DNA of 64,000 nucleotides. Origin: Tetraselmis striata. Its lineage: Eukaryota; Chlorophyta; Chlorodendrophyceae; Chlorodendrales; Chlorodendraceae. Position numbers and translations under genes: made by a program. The stretch is taken from the NCBI GenBank assembly GCA_006384855.1, contig VCJN01001728.1:62001-126000 (forward strand). The letters are read 5' to 3'. The notes below the pieces were generated by a model. It saw only the letters and a list, made by a program, of their open reading frames with translations, was not told where the DNA came from and ran no database searches. The stretch's first letter is position 1. Each line of letters starts with the position of its first letter. Shown here in pieces: positions 11,801 through 22,232 of the stretch.

Positions 11801-13240
11801 AGCCCCGCGAGGTCGCAGGGCCCGAGGCGGTTGGCTGGATCGTCTCGCGCGCGAGTGCGGCCTCGTGGAGCAGTGCAAGAAGAATATCGCCCTGCCGCCA
11901 GAGGGCTAAGCGGTGGTCGATAGCAGTCCGTACCACGTGGGCGTTAGCACCGGCAGCGTGCGACCAGAGAAAGGCCGCCGGGAAGATGATGGCTAGGTGG
12001 CACGCGGGCTCGCGCATGACGCCCCGGGCGGAATGCGATATATCCCATATTGGTCGGATAGCGGCGCCAATGGCGTCGCGGGCGGACGTCGGGATTCTCG
12101 GTGACGTGCGAACGGCCGTGTCACGCACGCAGGGGAGGAAGAAGTCGGGATTGTCGAGGGCCCATTGGAGGGGTGCCCCTACTTGGGTCTGGGTGCCGTT
12201 GGTGGAGGTCGGCATAAAAGGAATGAGATCCGGGGCCGGCGGGAGGGGGTGAGCGGGGGGCACGGGGCCAGCTCGGGGGTCAGGAGCCGTGGCAGGAGCT
12301 GGTGGGGCGCCACCGGGTTCGGCCGGGGGGGCGGGGGGGGCGAGGTGGCGGAGGAGGGGGGGCTGGTAGCTGGCGGGGGTTGCCGTGCGCATCGATGCGG
12401 CACTTAAGTAGATGGGCATGCATGATTTGCGCGTTGCCGCTGGCTGCGACGTAGACTTTGCCGCACCGGCGGGGGCAGGGCCTGAGGAGGTAAGTCGGGC
12501 CGGCCTGCGGGAAGAACTCCGGGTGGGGCGCAGGAGGCGCCGGGGCTGGGGCTGGGGTGACGAGAACAGAAGGGCGGTGCTTTGGCGGCTCGTAGTAGGA
12601 GGGGATCACCTGGGGGTGCAGCGCGCCAAGGGGGCAGGGTGGGGAGCAGGGCTAGCCAATCCATGCGCAGCTCTACCCAGTGCGATGCGGTAGGGGCGAT
12701 GAGGCCCGGCAGCTCGATGTTGGCTGCGTGCTCGGTCATAGACGACATGCTGCCCAGGCGAGCCACGAGGGTGAGGGCTGCAGGGACGAGGGTGAGTAGG
12801 TAGCATGCGTCGCCGGGTCCAGTGTCCTCGCGCTTGTCCGCGTGGAGGCACCATTTAGCAACGTAGGTCATTGTCCCGCCATGTGCAATCGCGCCCCCTC
12901 TTGCCCAACGAAGGATAGCGTTGTCCATGTATGATTTGCTGGCAGTGTGGTCCGGGGCGAGCGATGCGCCGCTAACCTGGAAACCCCGGGTGTATTGCGG
13001 TAGGAAGTACTGATGGTTGTCGATAAACCACCGCACACACACGTGGGCCTCATGCGAGGACGCGACGCGGAAGAAGAAGGAGCGGTGTCGCCCTGCGGGC
13101 CTTCGAAAACGGGGTCCTTGCATGCGGAACTTGGCATGCCCTCCGCCTCGCCCAGGCGGGTGGTGGCTGGCCGGGCTCTTGCCCTTGCGTGGGTCGCGGT
13201 GGCCCGACATGCCGGTGGCGGTGCCGGCGCGGCGCAACGT
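8880..13240 (-). mobile_element. LINE with C-terminal restriction-like endonuclease (minus strand)
   Basis: Order from the 5' end at about 13240: a basic N-terminal region; a C2H2-type finger (CPRRC then H-x2-H-x3-C near 12430-12510); a Pro-rich linker; a pre-RT segment (ACHRDDWQVDHLRDLS, LLWKKDEEARVDLR); reverse transcriptase; a C-x2-C-x13-H-x3-C knuckle (about 9500-9575); and an endonuclease segment with PGVHLVLDAAVT (about 9300). RT motif A is SSIDASNAYG (about 11105), motif B is GIRQGCPLATFF (about 10915), and motif C is LAFADNLHLLG (10795-10825), which has FADN where active enzymes have FADD. The coding sequence changes frame several times, so this copy is dead. No AP-endonuclease is visible, so the layout resembles R2/NeSL/CRE-type LINEs rather than the double-endonuclease Dualen/RandI type. 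Confidence 0.85.
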
Positions 13241-13539
13241 GAGTGTAACACAGACGTGTAAGTACTATGGAGGATTAACGAGCGTAATCCAGCGGCTCGC
13301 GTGGTGCTGAGCGGGCTCGGATCGTGGGGGCTCCGCTCGCAACTCACGCGTTGAGCGGAGCTGGGAGAGGGGCACTCGTCCAGTCGGCCCGGAGGGGCAC
13401 TCGTCAGCCGACAGGGGCACTCGAGAGGGGGGGGGGCGCGGGGGGGGGGGGGGGGGGGTCGTCGTTCTGCTGGGCGGTCGCCGTCGTCGTCGGCGGTCAC
13501 TGCATATTCGTACAAGTACCTGTACGGTTCTGTAATCAT

Positions 13540-14974
13540 GTGAGGGAATATGCGCGTGGTGGTGAGAGGCAGTGCTATTCCACTGTGGTGGTGGTTGAGT
13601 ATGATCTGATTACAAGCAAGCCGTCAGGCGCCGTGCCTGATATGTCAGGCGGCGCGATGCGGCCGGCAGGGCGCGGAAGCAGCCCGTCATCTGTTGAATA
13701 TGGTATGAAACAGTTTTCGCCACGATATATGGTAACGTATCACTGCGATCGGCTCTCGCACTCGAGTCGACGCGACCACAGGATAATTTGAATCGGCCCT
13801 TTTGGGCACCAACCGATAAAACAGGTTGGACGGAACATTCAAAGCAAATATCGTAATGTGAAATTTTAGCGGCCATGGGCTAAGGTCTTGCGTTAGCTGT
13901 GGAATATTGTCATTCGTGATGTCCACAGATTGTTCAGTAACAAGACGCAAATAAGATTCTTTGACCCTTAGATTCAGTTGGTCTCGACAGACTCTATCGA
14001 CTGCCGTCTCCATGGCCGTGTCACGTGGATTCATCCGAGCATATGGCAACCAGTAAAAGTTATGGGCCAGATGCGAATATGATACGATAGCAACATCAAG
14101 TTGCTTGTCTATATTGTCGGCTTGCGTATTATGCCAAACGACAGCCACATGTGCTGATGGTGATTGGGATGCATATGTTTGTGATTGATCATCCTCATTC
14201 TTGGAGGAGTTATCGTCGTCAATCCGAGTCGGGTGACTGTTTATAGTTTCGTCCGCAGCTGCCATTCTTGGCAACGTTATCGTTCAGAATATGGTTTTGT
14301 TCCAGGCCTCTGTGGGCTCATGATGGTTTTTGTTTTCAGGCCTCTGTGGGCTCAATATAATTTGTGCGATGCAACAGCTTATAGTTTTGACGATTGTGTA
14401 TAGTGTGGTTGGGTGGGGGGTGAGGTGGAGTGGGGTGACTAACCTGATAGGCCACTAATCTCAATTCGACTCATAAACTGGGTCGTCGATGACGTCTGCG
14501 GTCCGCAGAAGTCGTTGCGCCCGGGTATTGTAGGAGCTTCCGAGCGAGAAAGCAGTGTCCTTTGCAACGTCGAACTCGCGCGACGAGTATAGTAGGCTTC
14601 CGCTGACGTAGGGAGCGGAGTTATGATTCGATAAAGGTAGCCGTCGAGAAGTATCGACTACCCTATGCTGCCTCTTGGCAGGATCGTGCGTTGCGAAGCG
14701 GTGGCTTTCGACGAAGCCCGTTACAGTTTTTCAGCGGGGTAATTGCCGACGCCTGCAGTCGCTACGCGGCAGGCGCTTATGGTATGCTTTGGAAGAGCGA
14801 CCGAGTGGGTAGAAGCACCAAATGTGAGGGAATATGCGCGTGGTGGTGAGAGGCAGTGCTATTCCACTGTGGTAGTGGTTGAGTATGATCTGGTTACAAG
14901 CCGTCAAGCGCCGTGCCTGATATGTCAGGCGGCGCGATGCGGCCGGCAGGGCGCGGAAGCGGCCCATCATCTGA
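13540..14974. mobile_element. AT-rich insert bounded by 150-bp direct repeats
   Basis: Bases 13540-13692 and 14822-14974 are direct repeats, about 95% identical, both starting TGTGAGGGAATATGCGCGTG. Between them about 1.1 kb is clearly more AT-rich than the surroundings, with a 195-codon minus-strand frame at its left. No terminal motifs, primer site or polymerase are visible, so no family is assigned. A segmental duplication around an insert explains it equally well. Confidence 0.6.
13687..14274 (-). CDS. AT-rich reading frame with a degenerate Nudix-like segment
   Basis: This 195-codon frame uses AT-rich codons unlike its neighbours. Residues about 44-105 fit the Nudix fold order: a hydrophobic strand (HVAVVWHNTQ), a second (LDVAIVSYSH), then FYWLPYARMNPRDTAMETAV followed by DRVCRDQLNLRV, which lines up with the Nudix box. 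The glycine and the REx2EE glutamates that bind metal are not conserved, so hydrolase activity is unlikely. A strand like FHITIFAL follows at residue about 150. The resemblance is closest to GDP-mannose hydrolase-like Nudix proteins, but it is weak. A frame open by chance is possible. Confidence 0.35.
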   Translation of the reverse strand: MPRMAAADETINSHPTRIDDDNSSKNEDDQSQTYASQSPSAHVAVVWHNTQADNIDKQLDVAIVSYSHLAHNFYWLPYARMNPRDTAMETAVDRVCRDQLNLRVKESYLRLVTEQSVDITNDNIPQLTQDLSPWPLKFHITIFALNVPSNLFYRLVPKRADSNYPVVASTRVREPIAVIRYHISWRKLFHTIFNR

Positions 14975-15034
14975 CGGACGCGCCACGCGCCTATTGTGCT
15001 ATGGTGATTAGGGCTAGTGAGGGTATAGGATATA

Positions 15035-16763
15035 TGGTCAGATGTAGTCATCTAGAGGTTTACAATACTTAGCAATGTTGTACTGCGCACGATCCCCGCG
15101 GTCGGCGCACGGAATGGAGCATGCCGGCCCGCACCAGCACCACGACCAGAGGGATCCGCCCTCAGGCACCGGCACTCTCTGCTTTGCGCTCGCCTCAACC
15201 GGCTCGCGCAAGCAGTCTCGACTCTAGCAGTCGAGCAGAGTGTCAGCTTATTCTATGCCGACTCGGACCCGAGCCTCAGCCTCCCGAGACGCTACACCTT
15301 CCCCACCCCGCGACAACATGATGCCCCCTCGCCCTGTACCGGAAGACGCCATAGTCGACGACGCCCCGGGCGGCGCCACAGCGGCATCCATCGCGGAATT
15401 GAAAAAACGCCTGACGGCCCAAGCGGAAACCCTGGAGAAGCGGCTGGCCGAGCAGTTCGAGGCGGCTACGGCCGCCTTACTCGCTCGACTGGCCCCTCCC
15501 GTGCAACCGCCTCCTCCCAAAGGCACCCAGCCAGCCATTCCCGCGGGCGTGCCTGCGCCCGAGGGTGGTGAGCAAGGAGCGCAAGAGCCCCTTCCTGCTG
15601 AGTTGGACGCACTCGACACCGAGCTCGAGTACGTCGACTTTGCCTACTTCGGCCAAGTCCCCCCTTCCGGTCTAAAGCCACCCCCACGCGACGGCGACGA
15701 GCCTCGCTTGTGGATTCTGACCGACGACACCGAATTGGAAAAACGCCTGACGGCCCAAGCGGAAGCCCTGGAGAAGCGGCTGGCCGAGCAGTTCGAGGCG
15801 GCTACGGCCGCCTTACTCGCTCGACTGGCCCCTCCCGTGCAACCGCCTCCTCCCAAAGGCACCCAGCCAGCCATTCCCGCGGGCGCGCCTGCGCCCGAGG
15901 GTGGTGAGCAAGGAGCGCAAGAGCCCCTTCCTGCTGAGTTGGACGCACTCGACACCGAGCTCGAGTACGTCGACTTCGCCTACTTCGGTCAAGTCCCCCC
16001 TTCCGGTCTAAAGCCACCCCCACGCGACCGCGACGAGCCTCGCTTGTGGATTCTGACCGACGACACAGCCGCCCGCGGCCTCGCGGAGCAGCGGGGTCTG
16101 ACAGCGTACGACAAGTACCTGTATCTTGGCTGTTATGCTAAGGCCTGCGGCCAATCCCTGGCGGTACGGCCGTCACTGCAGTACAGTGTACAGTACCTGG
16201 GCCGCCCGTCCCGCGCAGGGCGCCCGCGCCCGGGCTCTGGAGCGCCCTGGACGGTGTCGATGGCGGCCGAGCCCCACCTTCTTGCCGCCCTCTCTCCGGC
16301 GCCGGCCTGCGGACCAAGTTTTGGAGCGTCTCCCCGCTGGAGCCTTCCGCCGCTTGGTCCTTTTCAGCCACTCCCACTGACTGGCTGCGGGACGCCTGCC
16401 TGGCGGCGGGCGCCCGGCCGCCCCCCAATGTCACGTGGGCATCGCACAGGTTGCGCAAAGGCGCGGCCTCGGCAGCGAGCTGCTATGTTGCGGTTCTGCT
16501 GCTAGCTCGTCCCCGTCCGGCCGCTACACTTCGCTACATGTGCAAGCCTTTGGCTTTCTTCTCTGGCAAATCTGCCTCCTTGGGTAAATGGTCAGATGTA
16601 GTCATCTAGAGGTTTACAGTACTTAGAAATGTTGTACTGCGCACGATCCCCGCGGTCGGCGCACGGACTGGGGCCTGCCAGCCCGCACCAGCACCACGAC
16701 CTGTGGGATCCGCCCTCGGGCACCGGCACTCTCTGCTTTGCGCTCGCCTCAACCGGCTCGCGC
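15035..16763 (+). mobile_element. DIRS/TOC-like tyrosine-recombinase retroelement fossil
   Basis: Direct repeats of about 175 bp, about 92% alike, bound the element (15035-15209 and 16588-16763). Between them lies a Gag-like open frame (15240-16505) with a Pro/Ala-rich start and a coiled-coil rich in Ala, Glu and Lys. A 336-bp stretch of it is duplicated in tandem (15395-15730 and 15731-16066). Sequence near 16400-16480 resembles the end of a tyrosine recombinase. No reverse transcriptase is present. The element is broken and internally deleted; the similarity of its end repeats suggests moderate age. Assignment to the DIRS group is inference. Confidence 0.5.
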
Positions 16764-17458
16764 ACCCACCCACCCACAGCCATCGTTCTGAGCTAGGAGA
16801 CACACAGGCCAAGCCTGTGGTTCTCGTCTTAGCCTCCAATGTAAGCGAGCTAACATTCTTTGGCAAGTCGTGCCTCCTTGGGTAAATCCTCACAAATCCT
16901 TACATCTCGTAAGAAATAAGACGCAATGATTCAGTGTCGGGGTATCTCATACGTCGCGACTGGAATGAAGATCTGAAAAATGTGCCGACGCGCGGATAGG
17001 ATGGCTCGAATTGCGAAATGCTTCGGCAATTTGCTTGATGACTATAACGGAGCGTCGCCTACCCAGGGCTTTCCGTAACTGGATTGCTGCCTAAACGGCC
17101 GTCGTAGAGACGCTGCAAGGGTTTCACTGGTGCCAGTCCTGTCCCGGGGGCGAAAAAAAAAAAAGGATGGCTGGTCCCAGCTCGCCTGAGGAGTTAGGAT
17201 CAAATGATTTAAAATTCAAAAAAGCAAATTGTAATCCTTACATGTGCACTGGTACGTACTATGTAATCCTTACCATGTCGCTGTGTGTGAGAGTGTGTGG
17301 GGAGGGGTTTAAAGGGTTTATGTAGTTTATACACATCTGGGGGGGGGTGGGGGAGCAGCAAGGATTCTCGCATTATGATGTTCGCATCGCGGGCGGTGAA
17401 ATTTGACATCTTCAGCAGCCCAGCAGGCCAAACGCAGCAATAACCAGGCAGAAAGGCG
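16764..17458. other. Gene-less stretch with R2 repeat copy
   Basis: No gene is seen. Bases 17005-17165 are a copy of a repeat (R2) found again at 47730-47880 and 48235-48390, with the core ACCCAGGGCTTTCCGTAACT. Here it ends in a GCGAAAAAAAAAAA run, which suggests a retroposed 3' end. Confidence 0.6.
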
Positions 17459-17465
17459 GGGGGGG

Positions 17466-17500
<35 letters not shown>

Positions 17501-17537
17501 CGGGGGGGGGGGGGGGGGGGGGGCGGGGGGGGGGGGG
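17459..17537. repeat. Giant poly-G tract (about 80 nt with few interruptions)
   Basis: This is the longest of about 40 poly-G or poly-C tracts in the window, broken only by single C bases. Its true length is uncertain because such tracts sequence poorly. Confidence 0.9.
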
Positions 17538-17576
17538 CGGCGGGTTGAGCGGTTGCGCGGAGGATCAGGATAGTTT

Positions 17577-17670
17577 GATCTTTTTGGTTACAGGGATAGC
17601 GTCTAGAGAATGCACGGAAAGTACTGGGGAAGGAAAAAGCCTACATTTAAGCAGAACCCACTTAGCGCCT
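17577..17670 (+). repeat. Dispersed repeat family R1, copy 3
   Basis: Matches 8756-8850 in the same orientation through the shared end AACCCACTTAGCGCC. It lies about 370 bp upstream of the RAD51C start. Confidence 0.75.
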
Positions 17671-18044
17671 TAGGATCAGGATAGTCGTTGCCCGACAGTC
17701 TATTGGTCGCTAGTAGTCCAGGATGTCGTACCTAATGACTCACTCAGCCCGCACTTCCGGCTACCAGACGTCGGTGATTTTCTGGTAATTTCCTGATATC
17801 GCCTTCTGCTGCTAGCTCATGCAATTATCTAGACCTAGGCTCGGCCGCTTTCGTCGTACTTTCCGGACGCTGGGCTACCAATCCCGGCCGTGGGAGTCGC
17901 TCTATTGGACCGGCACCCACCGGCCCACAAGCCCGCAGCCGCGACGGCCGACCCGCCGGCTGGGACTTCTGGCCTCGAGTGACAGGCCAAGGAGCGCTCC
18001 CCTCATCCTCATCCTCTTGCCCTAGTCCTAGTCCGCACGGAATT

Positions 18045-20204
18045 ATGGAGCGTGGCGCGCGGGGGATCGTCTCGTTGGAGCTCGCACCCACCGTACGACA
18101 CAAGCTGCAGCGCGCGGGCTTCCGCAACGTCGGCGACCTGCGGGGCTGTGGCCCCATCGACCTCGCGCGAGGCGAGCCGCCCACCTGTAGCCTAGCCCGT
18201 CGCTCTGCCAGCCCCTGAGCAAGATTATCACCGCGCTCTGCAAGCTGGGCATGGTGGCGTTAGCGTCGTTTGGGGGTTTCTTCCCAACTGGGCTGACTGT
18301 CACACGGCCACCGCACAGTGCTTTAGACACAGGGGGTTGTTGCTGGTGGCTGTGGTGGGAGGGGGGGGGGGGGGGGGGGGTGACTCCCACCATGCTGATG
18401 GTGGTATTTGCGGAATGACGCACAGAGGCGGGGCTGAGCCATCAGGAAGCGCTCCTGGTGCTCAAGGTCGCCTTCTCCGCGGACCACGGTGACGAAGGCA
18501 TCGCGGGCGCGATATCAGCGGAGCAGGTGTACGCGGAGGAAGCGGTGGCCCGCAGTATCGTCACGTTTTGCGAGGCCATCGACGGCATGCTAGGTGGCGG
18601 CGTCCCCACGCGCGCCATTACTGAGTTCTGCGGTGTCCCTGGCGTGGGCAAGACACAATTAGGGTGAGGCTGTTGTGATGCCTGTGCGGGTGGCCTGGGG
18701 GCATCAGTGCTGCTGCAGCTGCACTGGGAGTTTCTCCATCCTCCTTGAGCTAACTCCCCCCTTTACCCCGCCCTCCTCTCACCCCAATCCCATAAGCATG
18801 CAGATAGCGGTGGACGTCCAGATACCTGCGTGCTTTGGGGGCCTTGAGGGAGAGGCAGTATACATAGGTGAGCGCCCCTCTCCGGTACCTGCTCTACAAT
18901 CTGCCTGCCCGCGCACTACCAGGGAGGCAGATGCGCTAACATCTCAACACCACATGCATGGCAAGACACAGAGGGCAGCTTCATGCTGGAGCGGCTGGTG
19001 GACATTGCGGACGCGCTGGTGGCACACGTGCAAGCGCTGGGCGCGCGGGTGGCGGAAGAGGCTGAGCGCGCACAGGCAAAACCCGGGTGGTCATGCCTCT
19101 CCGGGACAATTTGCCAACCAGGAGGGGGCGGGGGGGGGGCTCATGACTGATGGCTGTGCTGGTACCCACAGGCGGAGTGCTTCACGCGTGACACGGTGTT
19201 ACATGGCATCCACCACTTCCGCGTGCATGACGCCGCGGAGCAAATCGCAGTGATCAACACGCTACCACAGTTCCTGGCTAACAACCCGAGAGTAGGCCTC
19301 CTCCCACCCTTCATCTGGCTGCTGGCCACATCAGCAGCCCCACTATGCCGATACCGCTGCATCCTCAGGTGGCGTGTCGCCTGCATGGTGCCTGCATGCA
19401 TTCCACCACATGTTCTACGCTTCTGCCTCTGGCCCCTTCCACCCACACTGCAGCGTTTGTGTACCCTGCCCTCCACACATGTACGGTGCTCTATTGAGGT
19501 GGCCGCCAAACGCATCTCCGGACCTCCCCTTGGTCGATGATAGGTGCGAGCAATAGTGGTGGACAGCATCACCTTCCAGTTCCGACAAGGCTTCCATGAT
19601 ATGGCGCAGCGCACGCGACTCCTGGCTCAGATGGCGCAGCAGCTTATGCAGCTAGCGGAGGCGCGGCACCTTGCGGTTGGTGGCTCTGCCTTGCCCCTTG
19701 GTGGTGCGCCACCTCTGCACCCCCCCCCCCCCCCCCCCCCCCCCTGTTCCGCTCACGCCCGCGCCGATCTCCACCGCGCAGGTGGTTCTTGTCAACCAGG
19801 TGACAACTAAGGTGCACCACGAGAGGTCGGGCGGCGGGGACTCCAAGCTGGTGCCCGCTCTTGGTAGGGCCCTGTCCCTCGGCAGCTTGACAAGCGATAC
19901 CCGGTGACAACTGCGACCGATAAGCCCCCTCAGCCCCTACCACGCCCCTCTTCCCAACGCACCCGTCCATGGTGTGCGCGCAGGCGAGAGCTGGGCACAT
20001 GCCGCCACCAGCCGCGTCATCCTCTTCTGGCACGAGGGCCAGCGCTTCGCGCACCTTCACAAGTCGCCCAGCCGACCGGCCACAACGGTACCGTACGCCG
20101 TCACCGCCGCGGGCATCCGCGATACGCGCGGCCTGCCGCCCCAGCCACAGCCACCCCGCGGGCACAAACGCGTTTGGTCGCCGGAGGGCGGCCCGGGCGG
20201 CTAG
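18045..20204 (+). CDS. RAD51C: RAD51C recombinase paralogue
   Basis: Eight exons: 18045-18171, 18426-18663, 18797-18867, 18966-19075, 19172-19291, 19544-19675, 19782-19863 and 19984-20204 (TAG). They join in phase to 366 residues, normal for RAD51C. The N-terminal helix-hairpin region includes [17 protein letters not shown] and [20 protein letters not shown]. It is followed by [20 protein letters not shown], Walker A in [14 protein letters not shown], then [20 protein letters not shown], Walker B in [14 protein letters not shown], and [11 protein letters not shown]. The protein is an ATPase that works with RAD51 in homologous recombination and Holliday-junction handling in the nucleus. Introns 1 and 4 need GC-AG ends (donors at 18172 and 19076); both are fixed by phase and by family sequence across the junction. 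The C-terminal tail has a short basic GHKRVW segment. Confidence 0.95.
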
Positions 20205-20299
20205 GTGGCCAGGCTGAGCTGGATACGCGCGCCGTCTGCCGTGGCGACGGCGACGGGTAGGTTACCGCAACACTGCAGCAGCCGCAGCACAGTTACATA

Positions 20300-20304
20300 T
20301 GTAA
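20300..20304 (+). terminator. TGTAA polyadenylation signal for RAD51C
   Basis: TGTAA, the usual volvocine algal poly(A) signal, lies 96 nt after the RAD51C stop. Confidence 0.55.
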
Positions 20305-20784
20305 CACAAGCGACTCACAGAAGAGTAGTGTTTCAACTACAGTAGGGTACATGTAAACACTGCCAGGTTTGGTGACCTGCGATCCCTGACTTTCGACGTC
20401 GATCCGTTCAGTCTCTGCACAGGGACTTGCCAGAGGGCTCCTGAGAGGTTTTGTCGGAAAATAAATATCCTGAGCGGCGCCGTCCGTGCCCCTTTCGCCG
20501 TGTCGACGCTCCACCGTGCTGCCGCCGCCGGTTTCGACTCGGGGCGGTGAGGTACCGATGCCGTACCTTATATCCCTCGCCAGAATAGCTACGGGGCCGA
20601 AGAGAGGATGGATGGGTTTCGTTGCCGACGACACGGACAGGCCAGGGATCGATAGTCGCTACAGGCAGGCGGTCTTGACGTCTGAACGTCTTGACAAACA
20701 ACACAGGGCGGGAGACCCGGGATGCTAGCAAGGATTCTCACATTATTTTAATAGAATAGTTACTAAGCAAATGCTACGTTGTAT
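20305..20784. other. Gene-less stretch between RAD51C and the palindrome
   Basis: A few short open frames exist on the minus strand (20293-20731), but none resembles a known protein. Nothing else is seen. Confidence 0.5.
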
Positions 20785-20792
20785 CATCACCT

Positions 20793-20864
20793 GCCGCATT
20801 AGTGTAGTGGTTATCACAGCAGACTCTGAATCTGCTAACACCAGTTCGAATCTGGTATGTGGCT
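20793..20864 (+). tRNA. tRNA-Gln (CTG)
   Basis: 72 nt with a complete cloverleaf. Acceptor stem GCCGCAT/ATGTGGC (one G-U), D arm with GTG/CAC, anticodon stem GCAGA/TCTGC around CTCTGAA (anticodon CTG), and T arm ACCAG/CTGGT with loop TTCGAAT. The A box (TAGTGTAGTGG) and B box (GTTCGAATC) are both good. No intron and no encoded CCA. It may be a real tRNA gene or the head of a tRNA-derived SINE. Confidence 0.85.
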
Positions 20865-22008
20865 GCACCGCAGTCCGCATCACTAATCGGAGCACAGCTC
20901 CGACCTGCTCAGATCGACACATTTTGGGCGACCACGGGGCACCCAACGACCCCCGAATCGAGGTTTTAGCGCCATATAAATGTATATACGAACCATATAG
21001 AAATAAAATTCTCAGTACTTTACGCATTAGTATACGCGATGACGGCGTAGACTGCGGTCACGCGACTACCATGTGCAACACTCATCATCGATCAACGCCC
21101 CGCGATACGCGGTCTTCCTGATGACAGCAGATACTCATCGGCGTCGCGAATGTTTTCCCGCGCGAATGTTAGCATGAATGCCACTCCCATCCAGCCAACA
21201 GCGCTCGCGGTCGGATGGGTCTCAACGACGAGACGACCGGTGTGCAGCATGCCCAAGCAAGACCGCGAGACCATCCACGCCATCGGCGGTGTATGACAAG
21301 CGGAAAAAACGAAAGGTGGGTGGGCGGAAGACGTGACGAGCCGGCGCGGGCGAGGCGCAGCAGCCGCTCGACGTCCACGCCAGATTGAGAAGAAGGTAGA
21401 CGCCCTCAGCGCTCGTCATAGCGAGGCCGTCCGATAGTCTTGCGGATTGCCGGCCGTATTAAGAGCGCTGAGGGCGTCTACCTTCTTCTCAATCCGGCGT
21501 GGACGTCGAGCGGCTGCTGCGCTTCGCCCGCGCCGGCTCGTCATGTCTTCCGCCCACCCACCTTTCGTTTTTTCCGCTTGTCATACACCGCCGATGGCGT
21601 GGATGGTCTCGCGGTCTTGGGCATGCTGCACACCGGTCGTCTCGTCGTTGAGACCCATCCGACCGCGAGCGCTGTTGGCTGGATGGGAGTGGCATTCATG
21701 CTAACATTCGCGCGGGAAAACATTCGCGACGCCGATGAGTATCTGCTGTCATCAGGAAGACCGCGTATCGCGGGGCGTTGATCGATGATGAGTGCTGCAC
21801 ATGGTAGTCGCGTGACCGCAGTCTACGCCGTCATCGCGTATACTAATGCGTAAAGTACTGAGAATTTTATTCCTATATGGTTCGTATATACATTTATATG
21901 GCGCTAAAACCTCCATTCGGGGGTCGTTGGGTGCCCCGTGGTCGCCCAAAATGTGTCGATCTGAGCGGGTCGGAGCGGTGCTCCGATTAGTGATGAGGAC
22001 TGCGGTGC

Positions 22009-22080
22009 AGCCACATACCAGATTCGAAATGGTGTTAGCAGATTCAGAGTCTGCTGTGATAACCACTACACTAATGCGGC
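22009..22080 (-). tRNA. tRNA-Gln (CTG), second copy with T-stem mismatch
   Basis: Mirror copy of 20793-20864 in the right palindrome arm. It differs by a G-to-T change in the 5' strand of the T stem (ACCAT facing CTGGT), which breaks the pair next to the loop. The B box becomes TTTCGAATC. Anticodon, D arm and acceptor stem are unchanged. Function is doubtful. Confidence 0.75.
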
Positions 22081-22232
22081 AGGTGATGTGACACTTTGCT
22101 AGGGTAGTCGCGGCATCAGTTTCCGGGGACGCAGAGGAGGAGGCCGAGGGCCGCCAGAAGGAGAGACCGGTCGGTAGACGCCCTCAACGTCCTAACGGCC
22201 GGCAATCCGCAGAACTATCGGACGGCCTCGCT

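Larger units (their letters stand above)
20785..22086. repeat. Large palindrome: about 630-bp inverted arms, 48-bp spacer
   Basis: The left arm (20785-21414) and right arm (21463-22086) are near-perfect reverse complements. Differences are a 4-bp indel near 21250 and scattered substitutions. Each arm has a tRNA-Gln-like gene at its outer end, reading inward. A frame in the right arm (21440-21781, plus) and its mirror in the left encode an unrecognised peptide containing LVVETHPTASAVGWMGVAFM. A further inverted partial copy of the spacer region is at 22172-22236. Either two inserted tRNA-headed elements lie tail to tail, or this is a palindromic duplication. Confidence 0.92.
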
